Positions 26,766 through 35,282 are shown, numbered from the stretch's first letter. The stretch is 64,000 bases of DNA from Pseudorhodoferax sp965279475 (GCA_965279475.1 CBDIIA010000003.1:806001-870000); one strand, 5' to 3'. Numbers and translations are program-made. Notes: generated by a model not told the origin, from the letters alone.

Positions 26766-28466
26766 ATGACCAAGCAGATCGCAGGGCACCTGTTGGTGCA
26801 GTGTCTCGTCGAGCAAGAGGTAAGCCACGTGTTCGGCGTGCCGGGCGAGAGTTACCTCGCCGCGCTGGACGGCTTTCACGCCTATGGCGAACGCATCCAG
26901 TTCATCATCAACCGGCAGGAAGGCGGCGCCGCCTTCATGGCCGAAGCGCACGGCAAGCTCACCGGGCGCCCTGGCGTGTGCTTCGTCACCCGCGGCCCCG
27001 GGGCCACCAACGCATCGATCGGCGTGCACACCGCGTTCCAGGACTCCACCCCGATGGTGCTGTTCGTCGGCGACGTGGCGACAGAATCGCGCGACCGCGA
27101 AGTGTTCCAGGAAGTCGACTACCAAAGCTTCTTCGGCCCCAGCACCAAGGGCTTCGCCAAACGCGTCGAGCGCATCGACGACCCCAAGCGCATCCCCGAG
27201 TACGTGGCCCGCGCCTTCGCCACGGCGATGAACGGCCGTCCCGGCCCGGTCGTGCTGGTGCTGCCCGAAGACATGCTGACGCAGGAAGTCGATGTCGAAC
27301 CGCTGCCCAAGGTCGAGGCCGTGCAGGCCTGGAGCGACCCGGGCTCGCTGCGCACGCTGCGCGAAATGCTGCTGGCCGCCCAGCGCCCGCTGGTGATCGC
27401 CGGCGGCAGCGGCTGGACGCCACAGTCGGCCCAGGCGCTGCAGCGCTTTGCCGAGAACTGGAAACTGCCGGTGGGCAACGCCTTCCGCTTCCAGGACACC
27501 TTCGACAACTTCCACCCGCTGTACGCCGGCGACATCGGCATCGGCATCAACCCCAAGCTCGCCGCCCGCGTGAAGGAGGCCGACCTGATCGTGGCCATCG
27601 GCCCGCGCCTGGGCGAGATGACCACCAACGGCTACACGCTGATCGAGGCGCCCAAGCCGAAGCAGAAACTGGTCCACATCCACGCCAGCGCCGAAGAACT
27701 CAACCGCGTCTACCAGGCCGACCTGGCGATCAACGCGACGATGAACGCGGCGGCCCGTTCGCTCGAAGTGCTGACCGCACCGACCACGCTGCCCTGGGAG
27801 GACTGGGCCCGGGCCTGCCACGCCGACTACCTGGCCAACCTGGAGCCCCAGACGCTGCCCGGCAACATCGACATGCCGAAGATCGTCGGCCTGTTGCAGA
27901 AGCACTTGCCCGCCGACGCGGTGCTGACCAACGGCGCCGGCAACTTCGCCAGCTGGGTGCACCGGTTTTTCCGCCACCATGGCCTGGCCAAGGGCCACAA
28001 GACCCAGCTCGCGCCGACCAACGGCGCAATGGGTTACGGCGTGCCGGCCGGCATCGCCGCAGCGATCGCGACGGGCCGCGTGGCCTTCACGATCGCCGGT
28101 GACGGCGACTTCCTGATGAACGGGCAGGAGCTGGCCACCGCCTCGCAGTACGGCGCCGGCAGCATCATCGTGCTGCTGAACAACGGCATGTTCGGCACGA
28201 TCCGCATGCACCAGGAGCGCGAGTACCCGCGCAACGTCAGCGGCACGGCGCTGCGCAACCCGGACTTCGCGAAGCTGGCCGAGGCCTATGGCTACACGGG
28301 CGTGCGCATCACGCACACCGAGGAGTTCGAGGCGCAGCTGCTGGCGGCGCTGGCGCGCGGCAACGGCACGCTGATCGAAGTGATGCTGGACCCGGAGGTC
28401 ATCACCACGCGCGGGACGTTGACGTCGATCACGAGCACGGCCTTGCAGAAGGCCGGGCGCGCGTGA
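26766..28466 (+). CDS. Thiamine-diphosphate-dependent enzyme (acetolactate synthase-like)
   Basis: 566 residues, three-domain acetolactate synthase/oxalyl-CoA decarboxylase fold. The cofactor-activating Glu52 is in INRQEGGAAFMAEA. The ThDP/Mg motif is AGDGDFLMNGQEL followed by the Asn pair in VLLNNGMFG. The middle domain (RPLVIAGGSGW) lacks an obvious FAD role. Such enzymes join or decarboxylate 2-keto acids; glyoxylate carboligase, sulphoacetaldehyde acetyltransferase and IlvB-like proteins are relatives. No regulatory subunit gene adjoins. It diverges from the TetR gene, so it may belong to the same pathway. The ATG of MTKQIAGH was used. Confidence 0.88.
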   Translation: MTKQIAGHLLVQCLVEQEVSHVFGVPGESYLAALDGFHAYGERIQFIINRQEGGAAFMAEAHGKLTGRPGVCFVTRGPGATNASIGVHTAFQDSTPMVLFVGDVATESRDREVFQEVDYQSFFGPSTKGFAKRVERIDDPKRIPEYVARAFATAMNGRPGPVVLVLPEDMLTQEVDVEPLPKVEAVQAWSDPGSLRTLREMLLAAQRPLVIAGGSGWTPQSAQALQRFAENWKLPVGNAFRFQDTFDNFHPLYAGDIGIGINPKLAARVKEADLIVAIGPRLGEMTTNGYTLIEAPKPKQKLVHIHASAEELNRVYQADLAINATMNAAARSLEVLTAPTTLPWEDWARACHADYLANLEPQTLPGNIDMPKIVGLLQKHLPADAVLTNGAGNFASWVHRFFRHHGLAKGHKTQLAPTNGAMGYGVPAGIAAAIATGRVAFTIAGDGDFLMNGQELATASQYGAGSIIVLLNNGMFGTIRMHQEREYPRNVSGTALRNPDFAKLAEAYGYTGVRITHTEEFEAQLLAALARGNGTLIEVMLDPEVITTRGTLTSITSTALQKAGRA

Positions 28467-28476
28467 GCCTGCGCGG

Positions 28477-29613
28477 TCAGGGCAAGGATGCCCAGACCTG
28501 CGTTCCCTGCGCGTCGATGTAGGCGCTCTGGCGGCCCTGGACCACGTAGGCCAGGCCGCCCTGGAACGGCCGCGCCGTGCTGTACTGCGCGGGCACGACG
28601 AGCCTGCCACTGCGGTCGATGAAACCATGGCGGCGGTCGGCGCCCACCACCTGGGCGCGGCCTTCGCGGAACGGAAAGATCCGTTCGAATGCCGGCTTCA
28701 GCCGCGTCGCGCCGGTCTTGTCGATGTAGAGCTTCTCGCCGCCGACGCTGACCGCCGCCAGGCCTTCGGAGAACGGCTCCGCGGTGTCGAAGCGGGCCGG
28801 CACGACCAGCACGCCCTGGGGGTCGATGAAGCCGTATTTGCCGTTCTGCCAGATGCGCGCCAGCCCTTCCGAGAACTCGTCCGCACCTTCGAACACGGCG
28901 GGCACCACCAGCTTGCCGCTGCGGTCGACGAAGCCGTAGCGCCGGCCGGAGGCCACCCGCGTCATGCCTTCGCGCGTCAGGCCGACGAAGTCGATGCCGG
29001 GCGGCGTGACGTCGCGGCCCTGACGGTCGATCAGGCGCCATTGCTGGTTCTGCTTGACGCGTGCGATGCCGTCCTGGAATGCGAAGGCCTGGTCGAACGC
29101 GGGCGCGATGCGCACCGTGCCCGTCTTGTCGACGTAGCCGATCTTCTGCTGGCCCCAGGCATCCTGCGTGCCGACGGCGGCCAGCCCCTCGGAGAAGGGC
29201 TGGGCGTCGCTGAACGGGCCGAGGATGGCCACCTTCAGGTTCTTGTCGAGGTATCCCAGGCCGCGGCCCGTGGGTGCGGCGATCAGGCCTTCGGAGAAGT
29301 TGCCGGACAAGCCCTTGTCGGGCCCGATCACCAGCGTGCCGGCGGTGTCGAAGTAGCCGGTGCGGCCGTTCTTGCGCGCGGTGATGAGGCCGTCCGCCAG
29401 CGCGAGCTGGTCGAACTCGGTGGGCAGCACAGTGCTGCCATCGCGACGGATCAGGCCGAGCGCTTCGCCGCTGCGCACGGTGTAGAGGCCCGCGGACGGC
29501 AGGTCGTGCGCTGGGCGCGGCGCGTCGGCCGCAGCGGGCTGGGCGGCCGCAACGCAGGCCGCGCAGAGCACAGCGGCCAGACCGCGCTGCCAGATATGGC
29601 CCAGCGCGCTCAC
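28477..29613 (-). CDS. Secreted WG-repeat protein
   Basis: 378 residues from a GTG start, with a signal peptide (VSALGHIWQRGLAAVLCAACVA then AAQPAAADA). The rest is about nine WG-type repeats of 40-45 residues, for example YGFVDRSGKLVVPAVFEGADEFSEGLA, KYGFIDPQGVLVVPARF and HGFIDRSGRLVVPAQY. WG repeats form beta-rich scaffolds; molecular role unknown. A longer reading to an ATG at 29790 would translate the structured repeat at 29620-29670 and is unlikely. It converges with the ThDP gene with a 10-bp gap. Confidence 0.85.
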   Translation of the reverse strand: MSALGHIWQRGLAAVLCAACVAAAQPAAADAPRPAHDLPSAGLYTVRSGEALGLIRRDGSTVLPTEFDQLALADGLITARKNGRTGYFDTAGTLVIGPDKGLSGNFSEGLIAAPTGRGLGYLDKNLKVAILGPFSDAQPFSEGLAAVGTQDAWGQQKIGYVDKTGTVRIAPAFDQAFAFQDGIARVKQNQQWRLIDRQGRDVTPPGIDFVGLTREGMTRVASGRRYGFVDRSGKLVVPAVFEGADEFSEGLARIWQNGKYGFIDPQGVLVVPARFDTAEPFSEGLAAVSVGGEKLYIDKTGATRLKPAFERIFPFREGRAQVVGADRRHGFIDRSGRLVVPAQYSTARPFQGGLAYVVQGRQSAYIDAQGTQVWASLP

Positions 29614-29619
29614 GCCAGT

Positions 29620-29670
29620 GCACCCGCGGAACGGGCTTGGCCCGGCCGCTGGGTGCGCCCCTTGAGGGGC
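29620..29670. repeat. Structured intergenic repeat, copy 1 (37-nt nested hairpin plus GCCCC/GGGGC hairpin)
   Basis: 29620-29656 is a nested hairpin: outer pair GCACCC/GGGTGC, inner CGGGC/GCCCG on the minus strand. It is followed by GCCCCTTGAGGGGC (29657-29670). The minus-strand reading aligns over all 37 nt with the plus strand at 56991-57027, and most differing positions are compensatory base-pair changes. It lies directly before the WG-protein start. Confidence 0.85.
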
Positions 29671-29683
29671 TGAGGGCCGCGGC

Positions 29684-29709
29684 TCCAAGCCTGCCTGCGC
29701 AGGCTTGGA
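29684..29709. repeat. Perfect 11-bp-arm palindrome
   Basis: TCCAAGCCTGC and GCAGGCTTGGA flank a 4-nt centre. It lies in the same 178-bp gap as the structured repeat and may be part of the same composite element. No T-run follows, so it is not an evident terminator. Confidence 0.8.
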
Positions 29710-29791
29710 CGGCAACGAAGAGCAGCCGCCTCTGGCGGCCGCCCGTGGCGGGCTACACGCAGTGAGCCCGGCCAAACGGGGTGGGTTCATT

Positions 29792-30532
29792 TCAAGCGAG
29801 CTGGTGGCGCATGCGTTCGGCGCGGTCGCGCGGCGCGGGATGGGTCGACAGCCAGTCGGCGCGCTGTCCGCCGCCCAGGCGGTCGAGTTTTTCCAGGGCG
29901 GTCACCGCGGCGCGGCGGTCGTGCTTGCGGCGCGACAGGAAACCCATCGCGTAGTCGTCGGCCTCGTTCTCGTTGGACTGCGAGTGCTGCGCCTTGACCA
30001 CCTTGACGATCATGCCGCCGAGGTCGGAGCCGGCGATCGCCCCCGCGGAGCCGCCGGCCGACGCGGCGGCAAGCCGTGCCACGTCCGCGCTCATCGCGAC
30101 TTGCATGCGCTTCTTGCTGTGGCCGGCCTGCACGTGGCCGATCTCGTGGCCGATGACGTAGCGGATCTCGTCGTCGGTCATCATGTCCATCAGCCCGCTG
30201 TACAGGCGGATCGAGCCGTCGGGCAGCGCGAACGCGTTGATCTCGCGCGTCATGTAGACCTTGTAGTTCAGCGCCAGGCCGGCGTCGTTGCGACAGTCGC
30301 CGGTCAGGGCGGCAAGACGGCGCGCATGCGGGCTGGCCGCGGGTGCCAGGCGGGCAGAGCCATCCATCTGGCGGGCCATGCCGGCCGCCTGGTTGCGGAT
30401 GTCGGCGTCGCTGATGCTGGCCACGGCAACGGCGCCCTTGGCGGCGCCGAGTACGGAGCCGAGGTCGAGCGCCATCGCAGGCGCGGCTGCAAGCGCGGGG
30501 AGGCAGAGGAGGGATTGGCGGCGTGTCGGCAT
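29792..30532 (-). CDS. M48-family metalloprotease, exported
   Basis: 246 residues with a signal peptide-like N-terminus (RRQSLLCLPALAAAPAMA). The zinc site is VIGHEIGHVQAGH (HExxH at residues 129-133), and the third ligand Glu is in NENEADDYAMGF. M48 peptidases such as HtpX/LoiP/BepA work in envelope protein quality control. The start ATG has a GGAG eight bases upstream. It follows the SWIB gene after a terminator. Confidence 0.92.
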   Translation of the reverse strand: MPTRRQSLLCLPALAAAPAMALDLGSVLGAAKGAVAVASISDADIRNQAAGMARQMDGSARLAPAASPHARRLAALTGDCRNDAGLALNYKVYMTREINAFALPDGSIRLYSGLMDMMTDDEIRYVIGHEIGHVQAGHSKKRMQVAMSADVARLAAASAGGSAGAIAGSDLGGMIVKVVKAQHSQSNENEADDYAMGFLSRRKHDRRAAVTALEKLDRLGGGQRADWLSTHPAPRDRAERMRHQLA

Positions 30533-30685
30533 GAAGAGCTCCTGGGGCAAGGGTTGTTTGCGGATGGGAGGATCTTCGGAGCACGCCGTTTCGCCGCTGT
30601 TTCGGGCGCGTCGGGCTTTTGTTTCATCGGTTGTGGCGCCTCTGCCGGAAGGCCGGGGCCGTACAACGTGCGGATGTGCAGACGC

Positions 30686-30710
30686 AAAAAAGGCCGGACA
30701 TGCCGGCCTT
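30686..30710 (-). terminator. Rho-independent terminator of the SWIB gene
   Basis: On the minus strand AAGGCCGG-CATGT-CCGGCCTT is followed by a run of T. It lies 22 bp after the H1-like/SWIB stop codon. Confidence 0.9.
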
Positions 30711-30732
30711 GTGAGCGACGGTCGCTGCCGTC

Positions 30733-31161
30733 TTACTTCAGATGCTTGCCGATCAGGCCGGCCATCTCGAACATCGACACCTGGGCCTTGCCGAAGATTT
30801 CCTTCAGCTTGGCATCGGCGTTGATCATCCGCTTGTTGACGGCGTCTTGCAGCTTGTTCTTCTTGATGTAGACCCACAGCTTGCTGACGACTTCGGTACG
30901 GGGCAGAGCCGTCGAACCGACCACTGCGCCCAGAGCGGCGCTGGGCGTCAGGGCCTTCATGAAGGCGGCATTGACGGCGCGCTTCTTGGCGGGTGCCTTC
31001 TTGGCAGCGACCTTCTTGGCCGGAGCTGCCTTCTTTGCAGGAGCAGCCTTCTTGGCGGGTGCTGCCTTCTTCGCTGGTGCCTTGGCCGGAGCTGCCTTCT
31101 TCGCAGGAGCAGCCTTCTTGGCCGGTGCCGGCTTGGCCGGCGCTTTCTTTGCAGTTGCCAT
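30733..31161 (-). CDS. H1-like DNA-binding protein fused to a SWIB domain
   Basis: 142 residues. Residues 1-60 are an almost pure Ala/Lys/Pro tail of repeats (AKKAAPAKKAAPAK), like the bacterial histone H1-like proteins and AlgP. Residues 65-142 are a SWIB/MDM2-type domain (ALTPSAALGAVVGSTALPRTE, SKLWVYIKKNKLQD). It probably binds the nucleoid through the basic tail; the SWIB partner is unknown. This fusion is frequent in beta-proteobacteria and chlamydiae. It is well isolated: a long leader upstream with a CCAGCGAA hairpin and a strong terminator downstream. Confidence 0.93.
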   Translation of the reverse strand: MATAKKAPAKPAPAKKAAPAKKAAPAKAPAKKAAPAKKAAPAKKAAPAKKVAAKKAPAKKRAVNAAFMKALTPSAALGAVVGSTALPRTEVVSKLWVYIKKNKLQDAVNKRMINADAKLKEIFGKAQVSMFEMAGLIGKHLK

Positions 31162-31441
31162 GATTGAAATTCCTTTTTAGTGTTGAGCGATGCACCAGCG
31201 AAAAAGAGCTTCTTCGCTGGCACTGCGGATGCTACTGGAGAAGAAACGCGTTTCCAAGCGAAAAAACAGATTTTTCACTCTGTGATGTGGTGGTTTTGCT
31301 GCGGCAAATGGAGCTTGGCGAGGCGAAGAAAACAGCGGGGATGCACGGAGGCCTGCGACGCTGGTGGCGGGCCTGGTGGCCTGCGGTGCCGCCGGCCACG
31401 GCCCTCCGGCGTGCCGGAATGCAAAGGTTCTGCCTATGGGC
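31162..31441. other. Gap between the SWIB and Lrp genes: upstream hairpin, otherwise no gene seen
   Basis: The only structure seen is CCAGCGAA (31195-31202) paired with TTCGCTGG (31213-31220), 34 bp upstream of the SWIB start and so probably in its 5' leader. No convincing reading frame occurs in the stretch. The remainder of the gap holds the Lrp-side palindromes. Confidence 0.6.
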
Positions 31442-31491
31442 GCTTTAGAATGCTAAAGCCGTCGAGACGAAGATGCTTTGATCCTTCAAAG
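31442..31491. promoter_or_regulatory. Two palindromes upstream of the Lrp/AsnC gene
   Basis: GCTTTAG-AATG-CTAAAGC (31442-31459, perfect 7-bp arms) and CTTTGA-TCCT-TCAAAG (31476-31491, perfect 6-bp arms) share a CTTTnn-N4-nnAAAG pattern. Their centres are 33 bp apart. They end 39 bp before the Lrp start codon and are likely autoregulatory sites. Confidence 0.6.
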
Positions 31492-31530
31492 TAGATACGC
31501 AATAAAAGTTGAAATCAAAAAGGAAAATGT

Positions 31531-32025
31531 ATGTCCGCCGAATCGTACGCGTTCGACTCCTACGACGACAACATCCTGGCAGAGCTGCAGAGGGACGCGC
31601 GGCTGACGATGGCCGAGCTCGGGCGGCGTGTGCATCTGAGCCAGCCGGCGGTGACCGAACGTGTGCGCAAGCTCGAGATTGCGGGGGTGATCAAGGCGTA
31701 CCGCGCCGAGGTGGATCTGTCGCGTCTTGGCTACGGAATCCGTGCGCTGGTGCGGGTGGGGCGGGCCGAGTACGCCCGTGTCGTGAAGCTGATCGACCAG
31801 ACGCCCGAGGTGCTGAATGCCTACAACGTGACCGGCGAGGACAGCTGGGTGCTCGAGATCGCGGTGATGGATGTGGCGCACCTGGATGCCGTGGTCACAA
31901 GGTTCTCGCTGCTGGCCGACACGTCGACATCGATCGTGCTGAACGCACCGCGCGAGAACGCGCCGGTGCTGCCGGCGCGGCAGGAGAACGTCCGCCACAG
32001 CGTGCAGAAGGTCACCGGGCGCTGA
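31531..32025 (+). CDS. Lrp/AsnC-family transcriptional regulator
   Basis: 164 residues. The N-terminal helix-turn-helix is DDNILAELQRDARLTMAELG then LSQPAVTERVRKLEIAGVI. The C-terminal RAM (ligand-binding) domain follows, ending in VLNAPRENAPVLP. Such proteins assemble as dimers to octamers and respond to amino acids. Two perfect palindromes upstream suggest autoregulation. A converging DMT transporter gene downstream is a possible, unproven target. Confidence 0.93.
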   Translation: MSAESYAFDSYDDNILAELQRDARLTMAELGRRVHLSQPAVTERVRKLEIAGVIKAYRAEVDLSRLGYGIRALVRVGRAEYARVVKLIDQTPEVLNAYNVTGEDSWVLEIAVMDVAHLDAVVTRFSLLADTSTSIVLNAPRENAPVLPARQENVRHSVQKVTGR

Positions 32026-32047
32026 AGGGCGCCCAAGCCCCGGCAGC

Positions 32048-32980
32048 TCAGGCCGGCCGCTTGCGGCCGATGCGGGGAGCGGTGGCCAGCACCACGCCCA
32101 GCAGCGCCACGGCGAACGCGAGCAACTGCATGCCGCCGAGGGTCTCACCCAGCACCAGCACGCCGACCAGGGCAGCGCTGACCGGCAGCATCACCGTGAA
32201 CACGCCGGCCTGGGCGGCTGGAATGGTCTTCAGGCCGGTCATCCACAGCCAGACCGTCCAGACACTCGCCGCCAGCGCGTAGAACAGCAGCAGCAGCCAG
32301 TTGCCGGCGCGCACGCTGCCGAAATCGAACGACGCCGCGAGGTACAGGCCGGCAGGCGTCACCAGCGCCAGGCCCCAGAGATTGATCAGCGCGCTGATGC
32401 GTTTGGGGCCGATCGTGCCCGTGAGCTTCTTGCCGATGACGGCATAGGAGGCCTCGCAGAGCACGGCGGCGAACAGCAGCAGGTTGCCGAGCAGCGCGTG
32501 AGGGTGGGCCGCATCGGCCGCGGCGCCATGGTCGTTGCGAGACAGCCCGAGCAAGCCGATGCCGCACATCGCGCAGACCACCGCCGCCCAGATCCGCAGC
32601 CCGATGCGTTCGCGCAGGAAAAGCCAGCTCAGAACGGCGACGGCGGCGGGGATGGCGGCCATCACCACGCCGGCCGAGACGGCGCTGGTGAGGCTGACGC
32701 CGTAGATCATGCACAGCGAGAACAGGAAGTTGCCGAGGAACGATTCCAGGAACACCAGCCGGCGGATGGGGGGGGACATCGGCATCTCGTCGGCCGGTTT
32801 GCGCAGCCAGGGCAGCATGGCGATGGCGGCAATGCCGAACCGCAGCCAGGCCAGCAGGAACACCGGGAACGCCGCGGCCAGCGGTTTGGACAGCGCGACG
32901 TAGCTGCCCACCAGGGCCATGCTGAGCGCCAGGCAGCCATAGGCCACGAGGCGGCCGGGCGCGGGATTCAATAGACTCAT
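32048..32980 (-). CDS. DMT-family (EamA) transporter
   Basis: 310 residues with about ten membrane segments in two EamA repeats (ALVGSYVALSKPLAAAFPVF; GLKTIPAAQAGVFTVMLPVS). It is a different paralogue from the carrier at 12057-12986. Lrp-linked EamA carriers often export amino acids, but no substrate can be read here. The ATG of MSLLNPAPG was used; longer frames run into the divergent gene. Confidence 0.88.
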   Translation of the reverse strand: MSLLNPAPGRLVAYGCLALSMALVGSYVALSKPLAAAFPVFLLAWLRFGIAAIAMLPWLRKPADEMPMSPPIRRLVFLESFLGNFLFSLCMIYGVSLTSAVSAGVVMAAIPAAVAVLSWLFLRERIGLRIWAAVVCAMCGIGLLGLSRNDHGAAADAAHPHALLGNLLLFAAVLCEASYAVIGKKLTGTIGPKRISALINLWGLALVTPAGLYLAASFDFGSVRAGNWLLLLFYALAASVWTVWLWMTGLKTIPAAQAGVFTVMLPVSAALVGVLVLGETLGGMQLLAFAVALLGVVLATAPRIGRKRPA

Positions 32981-33010
32981 TGTTCGTTCGTTTTGCCCGA
33001 GTCGCCGATC

Positions 33011-33451
33011 ATGCCCCAAGCCTCCGTTCCATCCCCTGCACCTACTGCATCCTTCCAGAACCCCGACGGGGCGCGCCAGCGCCACGTGTTCGTCTACGGC
33101 ACGCTGCGGCGTGGCGACGACAACGACATCACGCGCCTGACCCCTGCGCCGCGTTTCGTCGGTCACGCGTCGATCGCCGGCACGATGTACCACCTGGGGC
33201 GCTACCCGGGCGTGGTGCTGGGAGGTGACGGGCGCATCCATGGCGAGGTCTATGCCATCGACGCTGCGCTGGAGCGGAGGCTCGACGAGATCGAGGAGGT
33301 GTATCCGCAGCAGACCGACGAGTACTTCAAGCGCGAACTGCCGGTGACGGTGGGCGGCGTGGCGTTGTCGTGCGTGGTGTACGAGATCAATCCGCGCTAC
33401 ATCGCGGGCAAGCCGTTGATGGAGAAGGGGGACTGGGTCGCAGGGCGCTAG
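33011..33451 (+). CDS. Gamma-glutamylcyclotransferase (GGCT/AIG2)-like protein
   Basis: 146 residues. The signature VFVYGTLRRGD marks the GGCT/AIG2 fold. The acidic catalytic candidate is in LERRLDEIEEVYP and the C-terminal part ends YIAGKPLMEKGDWVAG. Such enzymes form 5-oxoproline from gamma-glutamyl compounds; exact substrate unknown. It diverges from the DMT transporter. A GC-rich nested hairpin (33458-33486) directly follows the stop and may be its transcript end, although it lacks a U-run. Confidence 0.85.
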   Translation: MPQASVPSPAPTASFQNPDGARQRHVFVYGTLRRGDDNDITRLTPAPRFVGHASIAGTMYHLGRYPGVVLGGDGRIHGEVYAIDAALERRLDEIEEVYPQQTDEYFKRELPVTVGGVALSCVVYEINPRYIAGKPLMEKGDWVAGR

Positions 33452-33540
33452 GGTTGACGACGGGTCCGCTGGAGCGGGTTCCGTCGATGAAAACGTGATT
33501 TCACATTAAGAAATATTGGCGTGAACGGCATCTTGAAGAT

Positions 33541-33660
33541 TTCTCAATATGAGAATCCAAATTTCTCATAGAGATATTTGGATTGCAAGTGATTGATTTT
33601 GATGAATTTAATTTTTGTCTTCTATAAGACATAAGATAAATATCGGTCTTATACAAGACC
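33541..33660. promoter_or_regulatory. Palindrome-rich AT-rich control region of aceA
   Basis: In a low-GC island before the isocitrate lyase gene are three palindromes. They are TTCTCA-ATA-TGAGAA (33541-33555), TGTCTT-CTAT-AAGACA (33616-33631) and GGTCTT-ATAC-AAGACC (33645-33660). The last two share GTCTT-N4-AAGAC with centres 29 bp apart, so at least one dimeric regulator probably binds twice. The first motif is unrelated and implies a second regulator. Confidence 0.7.
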
Positions 33661-33734
33661 TAGAATTTCCTCATCGTTTCGCAGAGTCCTTCTCTGCAAA
33701 CGGCCGAGTTTTCATCAACCTCAGGAGAAATTCC

Positions 33735-35054
33735 ATGCCGCAATCCTTGACCGAACAACTGAGCCGCGAACAGCAGATCGCCGCCCTGGAAAAAGACTGG
33801 GCGACCAACCCGCGCTGGAAGGGTATCCAGCGCGGCTACAGCGCCGCCGACATCGTGCGCCTGCGCGGTTCGTTCCCGATCGAGTACACGCTGGCACGTC
33901 GCGGCGCCGAAAAGCTGTGGGATCTGGTCAACACCGAGCCCTATGTCAACTGCCTGGGCGCGCTGACTGGCGGGCAGGCGATGCAGCAGGTGAAGGCCGG
34001 CATCAAGGCGATCTACCTGTCGGGCTGGCAGGTCGCGGCGGACAACAACAGCTATTCGGCGATGTACCCCGACCAGTCGCTGTATCCGGTGGATTCGGTG
34101 CCGAACGTGGTCGAGCGCATCAACAACACGTTCCGCCGGGCCGACGAGATCCAGCATGCGAAGGGCATCGACGCGGGTGACGCGGCGTACATCGACAACT
34201 TCGCACCGATCGTGGCCGACGCCGAGGCCGGTTTCGGCGGGGTGCTGAATGCGTTCGAGCTGATGAAGGCGATGATCCGCGCCGGTGCGGCCGGCGTGCA
34301 CTTCGAGGACCAGCTGGCGTCCGTCAAGAAGTGCGGCCACATGGGCGGCAAGGTGCTGGTGCCCACGGTCGAGGCCTGCCAGAAGCTGATCGCCGCGCGC
34401 ATGGCGGCCGACGCGAGCGGCGTGCCGACGCTGGTGATCGCCCGTACCGATGCCGAAGCGGCCGACCTGCTGACCAGCGACTACGACGAGAACGACAAGC
34501 CCTTCGTCACCGGCGAGCGCACGTCCGAAGGTTTCTACAAGACCCGCAAGGGCATGGACCAGGCGGTGTCGCGCGCCATCGCCTACGCCCACTATGCCGA
34601 CATGGTGTGGTGCGAAACCGGTACGCCGGACCTGGCGTTCGCCCGCAAGTTCGCCGAGGCCGTGCACAAGGTGCACCCGGGCAAGATGCTGGCCTACAAC
34701 TGCTCGCCGTCGTTCAACTGGAAGAAAAACCTCGACGACGCGACCATCGCCAAGTTCCAGCGCGAGCTGGGCGCGATGGGTTACAAGTACCAGTTCATCA
34801 CCCTCGCCGGCATCCATTCCATGTGGTACAACATGTTCGATCTGGCGCAGGATTACGCGAAGCGCGGCATGGCGGCGTATGTCGAGAAGGTGCAGGAGCC
34901 CGAGTTCACGGCACGCGAGCGCGGTTACACCTTCGTGTCGCATCAGCAGGAAGTGGGCACCGGTTACTTCGACGAAGTGACCACCACGATCCAGGGCGGC
35001 AAGTCCAGCGTCACGGCGCTGACGGGTTCGACGGAGGAAGAGCAGTTCCACTGA
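33735..35054 (+). CDS. aceA: Isocitrate lyase
   Basis: 439 residues, class-typical. It splits isocitrate into succinate and glyoxylate, the first step of the glyoxylate shunt used on acetate and fatty acids. The catalytic Cys200 is in SVKKCGHMGGKVLVPT. Metal/substrate segments include NFAPIVADAEAGFGG and VHFEDQ. The ATG has AGGAG at seven bases. Malate synthase is not in this window. The upstream palindromes suggest tight repression, and a strong terminator follows. Confidence 0.97.
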   Translation: MPQSLTEQLSREQQIAALEKDWATNPRWKGIQRGYSAADIVRLRGSFPIEYTLARRGAEKLWDLVNTEPYVNCLGALTGGQAMQQVKAGIKAIYLSGWQVAADNNSYSAMYPDQSLYPVDSVPNVVERINNTFRRADEIQHAKGIDAGDAAYIDNFAPIVADAEAGFGGVLNAFELMKAMIRAGAAGVHFEDQLASVKKCGHMGGKVLVPTVEACQKLIAARMAADASGVPTLVIARTDAEAADLLTSDYDENDKPFVTGERTSEGFYKTRKGMDQAVSRAIAYAHYADMVWCETGTPDLAFARKFAEAVHKVHPGKMLAYNCSPSFNWKKNLDDATIAKFQRELGAMGYKYQFITLAGIHSMWYNMFDLAQDYAKRGMAAYVEKVQEPEFTARERGYTFVSHQQEVGTGYFDEVTTTIQGGKSSVTALTGSTEEEQFH

Positions 35055-35083
35055 GCTCTTCCCGCATGCATCGGTAAGCCTTC

Positions 35084-35124
35084 GGCCCTGGCTGCCGCCC
35101 TCGTGGCGGCACCAGGGCCTTTTT
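35084..35124 (+). terminator. Rho-independent terminator of aceA
   Basis: GGCCCTGG-C-TGCCGCC, loop CTCGT, GGCGGCA-CCAGGGCC, then TTTTT: a long GC-rich stem with a U-run 30 bp after the aceA stop. Confidence 0.93.
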
Positions 35125-35187
35125 CCGTCCGGCTACAATTGCCGGTCCATCGAAAACAGTGACAAGAGCGAGAAAGGCAGTCTGGTT

Positions 35188-35238
35188 ATGACACCGCGAA
35201 CTACGTCGTCGAACGTCTCGTTGTCCACAAGGCCGTAA
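35188..35238 (+). CDS. Putative threonine-codon leader peptide of thrS
   Basis: A 16-codon frame MTPRTTSSNVSLSTRP (four threonine codons) with an AAAGG element about 11 bases upstream. It lies 98 bp before thrS. Two hairpins follow: CCTGCGC/GCGCAGG (35240-35261) and the U-run terminator at 35283-35310. The first strand CCTGCGC can also pair with GCGCGGG of the terminator, giving mutually exclusive structures as in ribosome-stalling attenuators. Translation is not proven. Confidence 0.5.
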   Translation: MTPRTTSSNVSLSTRP

Positions 35239-35282
35239 ACCTGCGCGCCTTCGTGCGCAGGCTCTGTCCTATTCGATCAAGA

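Noticed and set aside
29614..29790. 59-residue N-terminal extension of the WG-repeat protein
   Set aside because: Encoded by the structured repeat; the shorter start gives a proper signal peptide.
30957..31161. CRISPR-like or tandem DNA repeat in the SWIB gene
   Set aside because: The repeats are coding Lys/Ala/Pro codons of the H1-like tail, not spaced direct repeats.
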